DNA of 9,146 nt from Pseudobacteriovorax antillogorgiicola. GTDB lineage: Bacteria > Bdellovibrionota_B > Oligoflexia > Oligoflexales > RGVZ01. The DNA lies in the NCBI GenBank assembly GCA_945897695.1, contig CAMDGW010000089.1, positions 1 through 9,146 on the forward strand, written 5' to 3'. Shown in pieces: positions 6,134-9,146 of this stretch; position 1 is the stretch's first letter, and every line of letters begins with the position of its first letter. The notes under the pieces are model-generated. The model had not been told where the DNA came from. It worked only from the letters and a program-made list of their open reading frames with translations, and did no database searches. The translations under genes were made by a program, and so were the position numbers.

Positions 6134-6808
6134 ATGGACTCTTGTCCCTGGAATGGATTTGAACAAGCGACCATTAGTTTTTGTGAACAAAGGCTTTGTT
6201 CCTGGGTTGTAGAACCCGCAAATACGTGGTCCAATATTGGTTTTGTTCTGGTTGGATTATTTATCCTCTGGAAGGAGTTTCGGTCCCAGCGCCCTGACTT
6301 GGTGATGGTTGGAATCACGGCTGTGATTGTTGGCATCAACTCGTCTTTGTTTCATGCCACGGGTGCAAGATGGGGCGAAATCGTCGACGTCTCAGCCATG
6401 TATTTTATTAGCTCTCTGTTCATCGTCTTATCTGTTAAGAGGATTTGGAATTTATCGTCTACGACTATGATTAGTTGGTACGTGACGTTGGCATCATGTA
6501 CATCGGCGGCTATGGTTCTTTTGGGTAGTAATGGAATCATCTTGTTTGGCTTACATATTACGGCGGCTGTTTTGTTAGAAGGTTATTTCTACAGAATTTC
6601 CACACATACGGCGAAATTCGTGAACCTAGCCTTTATGGCTCTATGTTTCGGCATTTCTTTCACAGCTTGGAAACTGGATATTTCTAAGGTTATCTGTGAT
6701 CCGAACAATCATGTTTTTGGTGGTCACGCCTTGTGGCACTTTGGTAACGCCTTATGCCTATGGTTCTATTACCGCTATCAGACTCAGTTCAATAAAGGTT
6801 TAACATAA
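6134..6808 (+). CDS. CREST-superfamily membrane hydrolase (alkaline ceramidase-like)
   Basis: The protein has 224 residues, the usual size for the family, and seven hydrophobic helices. Near the N-terminus is the family signature EPANTWSN (E27 to N34). The metal-site residues are all present with the family spacing: Ser70 and His74 in SSLFHAT, Asp85 eleven residues later, and His198/His202 in HALWH. As recalled for human ACER3, three His bind zinc, with the Asp and Ser nearby. Members cleave amide bonds in ceramides or act on related lipids. A bacterial enzyme could act on sphingolipids or on N-acyl lipids in its own or another cell's membrane; the substrate is inferred only. ATG 6134 is preferred because GGTAGG (to 6126) gives a 7-nt spacing; ATG 6128 is too close to it, and a TTG at 6083 has no ribosome binding site. 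It appears to be a single gene. Confidence 0.88.
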   Translation: MDSCPWNGFEQATISFCEQRLCSWVVEPANTWSNIGFVLVGLFILWKEFRSQRPDLVMVGITAVIVGINSSLFHATGARWGEIVDVSAMYFISSLFIVLSVKRIWNLSSTTMISWYVTLASCTSAAMVLLGSNGIILFGLHITAAVLLEGYFYRISTHTAKFVNLAFMALCFGISFTAWKLDISKVICDPNNHVFGGHALWHFGNALCLWFYYRYQTQFNKGLT

Positions 6809-6833
6809 TGTTTTCTGGGATGTTTTTCGGAAT

Positions 6834-6858
6834 CCTGACGTGAACCTGTGCCGTCAGG
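6834..6858 (+). repeat. Perfect 7-bp hairpin after the ceramidase-like gene
   Basis: CCTGACG (6834-6840) and CGTCAGG (6852-6858) around an 11-nt loop, 25 bp after the stop codon. No T-run follows, so it is a poor intrinsic terminator; it may be an mRNA 3'-end hairpin or a protein site. Confidence 0.45.
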
Positions 6859-6899
6859 GCTGATGGACAATGTCGCGTCGACGTGGTGTAATTTTAGAT

Positions 6900-6925
6900 A
6901 TGGCAGTTCTTTAACCTACTGCCAT
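6900..6925 (+). promoter_or_regulatory. Perfect 8-bp inverted repeat upstream of the serine protease gene
   Basis: ATGGCAGT (6900-6907) and ACTGCCAT (6918-6925) with a 10-nt spacer, centred about 58 bp before the start codon. It could be an operator for a dimeric regulator or a leader hairpin. I found no convincing -35/-10 pair beside it, though the AT-rich 6890-6900 could hold a -10. Confidence 0.4.
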
Positions 6926-6970
6926 GCCAGGGTAGCAAAGCTTATCTCCTTGATAATGAGAGGGTGACTG

Positions 6971-8359
6971 ATGTTGGTCAAAGCAGCTGGAGCGCGCATG
7001 GTGCTGAACTCAATGCTTTCAATTGCTGTCTGCGCCGCGATCATCGGTGGATGTAAGTCTAGGACTGATAAAGCGACTCGTTTGAAGGTTGTAAACGGTA
7101 AACCTATTGCTGACGACTCCATCCCCGCAGTCATTCAAATCCAAGTACAGGTTAAACCTAATGCGTTTGCCGGTTGTACGGCAACCTGGGTGAGCGATAG
7201 CACTGTGCTCACGGCTGCCCATTGTGTCATGGAAGCCGAAGGTAACGCCTCCAAAATATCCATCAGTCGTGGAACTGGTAAAGGTCTTAAATCAACCCGG
7301 TATTATGTGCACAAGTCTTATTTGAGTAATCAAACGTATGGTCGGGATATCGCGATTCTTGAATTCCCAAAAAAATCTTCAAGTGTCTTTATACCAATGG
7401 CTCTCACGCAAGCAAAACCGGGCGATGATTTGACCATCATTGGTTTCGGTAAATTTGACCATAAAATTGGGACAAGTGGTGGTCAGAAGCGAATTGGTAC
7501 AAACAAGGTGCGCTCAATTGATTCCTATGGTCGGATTGAGTTTGAGGGCCTTGTCAGCCCAACAGACAAAACAGGTACCGGAGAAAATGTCACCAACTCC
7601 CAGGGAGATTCTGGTGGGCCAATGATCATCAACAACCGAGTTGTTGGTGTGTCAAGTAGCGTGGACGGCATTCCGACACCGCAAGGTAAGCTTCGCGGTT
7701 TCTATGAGAGTGTGCGAGAACCATCCATTGAAAGCTGGCTTGTGCAACTCGTTAAATCTGGCGTGTATATGATCGGCTTTACGCCTGGCACTGAAAACAT
7801 GGATCCAGGTAAGCTCGATTCACCGCCCCCAAGTGGCGGCACCACCACTCCAGGTGGGACAAATACGCCATCAATCAGCACGGATTCATCGCTACAGGAT
7901 TCCAGTATTCCTGATGCTCCTGGGCAGACGACCCCACCAACGCAGAGTCCACAGCCAAGCACCCCGCAAAATCCGCCATCCTCGCCTGGCAATTCCTCAT
8001 CTTCTAATCTCGATTGTAACCGTGATTTTAGCAAAATCAGACAAGGCGGCAGCGGCGTTTGTCTTAATAGCTCATCGGGATACTGTTATCGATATGCAGG
8101 CGGAAATGTTCAGTATAATTCTGGGCGTATAGCTTGTTCGTCTAACAGCGGTGTTGGTTCAGCGGGATCTTCAACTCCGCAGGCCCCATCTCCAGGTAGT
8201 GGTTCGGGCAGCGGCTCCGTCCTCTACGACTGTAACTTGGATTACGGAAAGATCCGTTCTGGTGGTAGCGGTATTTGCCTTAACAGTTCGTCGGGAAATT
8301 GCTACCGCTTCAGCGGTGGTGATGTGCGTTATGGTGGTGGTTCTGTTTCGTGCCCTTGA
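6971..8359 (+). CDS. Lipoprotein serine protease (S1, trypsin fold) with two Cys-rich C-terminal modules
   Basis: The protein has 462 residues. A lipoprotein signal peptide ends in AIIGGC (Cys28), followed by Lys-Ser, which favours the outer membrane. Residues about 40-265 form an S1 protease domain with an intact triad: His84 in TAAHC, Asp126 in GRDIAIL and Ser214 in QGDSGGP. A Cys69-Cys85 pair matches the conserved disulfide at the active His. The residue six before Ser214, which sets S1 specificity, is Thr208 rather than Asp, so cleavage after Arg/Lys is not expected. A Pro/Ser/Thr/Gly linker (about 284-346) leads to two modules with Cys at 349/364/372/389 and 421/436/444/461 (C-x14-C-x7-C-x16-C), joined by a Gly/Ser/Pro spacer. 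AGAGGG lies 6 nt before the ATG; a second in-frame ATG at 6998 has GGAG at 5 nt but would lose the basic n-region. A strong terminator follows. Confidence 0.92.
   Translation: MLVKAAGARMVLNSMLSIAVCAAIIGGCKSRTDKATRLKVVNGKPIADDSIPAVIQIQVQVKPNAFAGCTATWVSDSTVLTAAHCVMEAEGNASKISISRGTGKGLKSTRYYVHKSYLSNQTYGRDIAILEFPKKSSSVFIPMALTQAKPGDDLTIIGFGKFDHKIGTSGGQKRIGTNKVRSIDSYGRIEFEGLVSPTDKTGTGENVTNSQGDSGGPMIINNRVVGVSSSVDGIPTPQGKLRGFYESVREPSIESWLVQLVKSGVYMIGFTPGTENMDPGKLDSPPPSGGTTTPGGTNTPSISTDSSLQDSSIPDAPGQTTPPTQSPQPSTPQNPPSSPGNSSSSNLDCNRDFSKIRQGGSGVCLNSSSGYCYRYAGGNVQYNSGRIACSSNSGVGSAGSSTPQAPSPGSGSGSGSVLYDCNLDYGKIRSGGSGICLNSSSGNCYRFSGGDVRYGGGSVSCP
8015..8353 (+). repeat. Two copies of a 41-residue four-Cys module
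   Basis: Copies span 8015-8137 and 8231-8353, 216 bp apart. Both have the same Cys spacing and shared blocks DCNxDxxKIRxGGSG, CLNSSSGxCYR and GG(N/D)VxY. The codons differ at many synonymous positions, so the duplication is not very recent. Such modules often serve as substrate- or surface-binding appendages; that role is inferred. Confidence 0.88.
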
Positions 8360-8385
8360 CTCATCGAATTCAAAAATAGCTCCTG

Positions 8386-8418
8386 CTGCTGGGGACATTG
8401 GTCTCCGGCAGTTTTTTT
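8386..8418 (+). terminator. Strong intrinsic terminator after the serine protease gene
   Basis: An 11-bp stem CTGCTGGGGAC / GTCTCCGGCAG (two G-T pairs) with a 4-nt ATTG loop, followed by seven T (8412-8418). It lies 26 bp after the stop codon. Confidence 0.93.
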
Positions 8419-8443
8419 AAGGAGGGGACTAAATCGCTAATAC

Positions 8444-8475
8444 TTTTGACAGTTTGGATAGCTAAGGTGTCAAAA
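8444..8475 (+). promoter_or_regulatory. Perfect 8-bp inverted repeat upstream of the metalloprotease gene
   Basis: TTTTGACA (8444-8451) and TGTCAAAA (8468-8475), with a 16-nt spacer. Each arm holds a TTGACA hexamer, one on each strand, but no -10 sits at the right distance on the plus strand. An operator for a dimeric regulator, or a leader hairpin, is possible. A -10-like TATACT at 8542-8547 may belong to the promoter of the next gene. Confidence 0.4.
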
Positions 8476-8581
8476 AATCTGACGCCACTGTTGTATAAAA
8501 CCCTGTAATTATTGATTTAAAATTTAGGAATGTAAATTGCTTATACTGAATGGTTGTAAGCCCGATATATCCAGCAATGTT

Positions 8582-8599
8582 TTGGGGGAAATGTCCCAA
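8582..8599 (+). promoter_or_regulatory. Hairpin covering the ribosome binding site of the metalloprotease gene
   Basis: TTGGG (8582-8586) can pair with CCCAA (8595-8599). The pairing takes up part of the G-rich ribosome binding stretch (8584-8588) and the A of the first ATG. Opening it would be needed for efficient initiation, which suggests translational control; the stem is short. Confidence 0.35.
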
Positions 8600-9146
8600 T
8601 GATGAACTGCCATGCAAGAACGGTGAAATTAATCTCCATGGTGCTGACCATGGGAGCGTTATTTTCCTGTAAGTCGGAAGACCAAAACCTGAGCCGACTC
8701 AAGTGGGGCGTTCATCTTTCGGCGAGGAATGCCAATCTGCTGAACTTGTTGCCCAATGAATCGGTGGAAGTTTGTGCGGATAATCCGGAGTCAATTCCGG
8801 CTGCGCACGAAGCCATTCAGAAATGGTCCACTGTGATTGGTCGGTGGGGATATTTCAAAATTAAAGATTGCGGCCAAGGTGCAGATCTTCGGATCGACAT
8901 GTATGGCTATGATGCAGCAGGGATGAATTATTTTTCGGCAAGGCCTGGTAAAATATATATCTCCACCACTTCTTCAGGAGATTTTCGCAAGGCGCTTATC
9001 TTACACGAGTACGGTCATAGTTACGGAATGTGCGACCAGTATAAAGATTCTGCGAGTGCAAACTGCTCAGATGACCGTTCTGAGCGCCAGGAAAACAATG
9101 AAGTTATGGGCGCCACGAACGCTAGCAAGCTTCAGTTGACTGCGGG
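8599..9146 (+). CDS. Lipoprotein zinc metalloprotease, N-terminal part (cut by window edge)
   Basis: The frame is open from ATG 8599 (a second ATG follows at 8602) to the right edge, giving 182 residues plus two bases. A lipoprotein signal peptide ends in ALFSC (Cys24), again followed by Lys-Ser, pointing to the outer membrane. His136, Glu137 and His140 form the HExxH zinc site (HEYGH), continued as xxGxxD with Asp146 as likely third ligand. VMGA with Met170, 24 residues later, fits a Met-turn. This is a metzincin-like protease; Asp as third ligand is the arrangement known from snapalysins (M7). Cys59/Cys91 and Cys145/Cys156 may be disulfides. A neighbouring lipoprotein protease of another class upstream suggests a set of secreted hydrolases, but a strong terminator separates them. 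The substrate is unknown. The ribosome binding site is a weak GGGGGA inside a hairpin. Confidence 0.85.
   Translation, partial: MMNCHARTVKLISMVLTMGALFSCKSEDQNLSRLKWGVHLSARNANLLNLLPNESVEVCADNPESIPAAHEAIQKWSTVIGRWGYFKIKDCGQGADLRIDMYGYDAAGMNYFSARPGKIYISTTSSGDFRKALILHEYGHSYGMCDQYKDSASANCSDDRSERQENNEVMGATNASKLQLTA

Noticed and set aside
7702..8034. Minus-strand open frame of 110 codons within the serine protease gene
   Set aside because: It is a shadow of the Pro/Ser/Gly linker, whose codon bias leaves the opposite strand open.
1..9146. CRISPR array, mobile element, tRNA or rRNA
   Set aside because: The only tandem repeats are in-frame coding modules; no terminal inverted repeats with a transposase, no integrase and no cloverleaf were seen.

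Overview
The window reads as a stretch of Gram-negative chromosome devoted to the cell envelope. It probably comes from a predatory or Bdellovibrio-like bacterium (Bdellovibrionota/Oligoflexia). That placement is an inference. It rests on the density of small secreted and lipid-anchored proteins with few recognisable relatives, the two lipoprotein proteases side by side, the Cys-rich repeat modules, and the moderate G+C by eye. No rRNA, tRNA, IS element, integrase or CRISPR array was seen.

Left part, minus strand (1-4016): the 5' part of a cardiolipin synthase gene (cls, cut by the left edge) lies 9 bp downstream of an unrecognised secreted protein with four disulfide-like Cys pairs, so the two probably form one operon with a promoter near 1748-1776. 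A bidirectional-looking terminator (1876-1909) separates that operon from a lipoprotein gene built of four 40-residue Cys-rich repeats. Further upstream is an exported protein of 433 residues with no assigned function.

Centre (4031-5952): a divergent intergenic region of about 350 bp carries a perfect TATAAT box, a GC-rich foldable leader and an AT-rich tract with perfect palindromes. It leads into a two-gene plus-strand unit: a periplasmic coiled-coil protein, then an exported leucine-rich protein resembling a receptor L domain with a Tyr/Trp-rich tail. The unit ends at a clear intrinsic terminator.

Right part, plus strand (5990-9146): a seven-helix membrane protein of the CREST/alkaline ceramidase superfamily with all expected metal-site residues; a trypsin-fold (S1) serine protease lipoprotein with two C-terminal four-Cys modules; and, after a strong terminator, the 5' part of a zinc metalloprotease lipoprotein (HExxHxxGxxD). 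The last two have their own leaders with inverted repeats, which suggests separate control.

Every gene product here is predicted to be exported or in a membrane. Together they suggest envelope lipid remodelling (cls, ceramidase-like) and extracellular or periplasmic proteolysis. No single pathway is demonstrated by the sequence.
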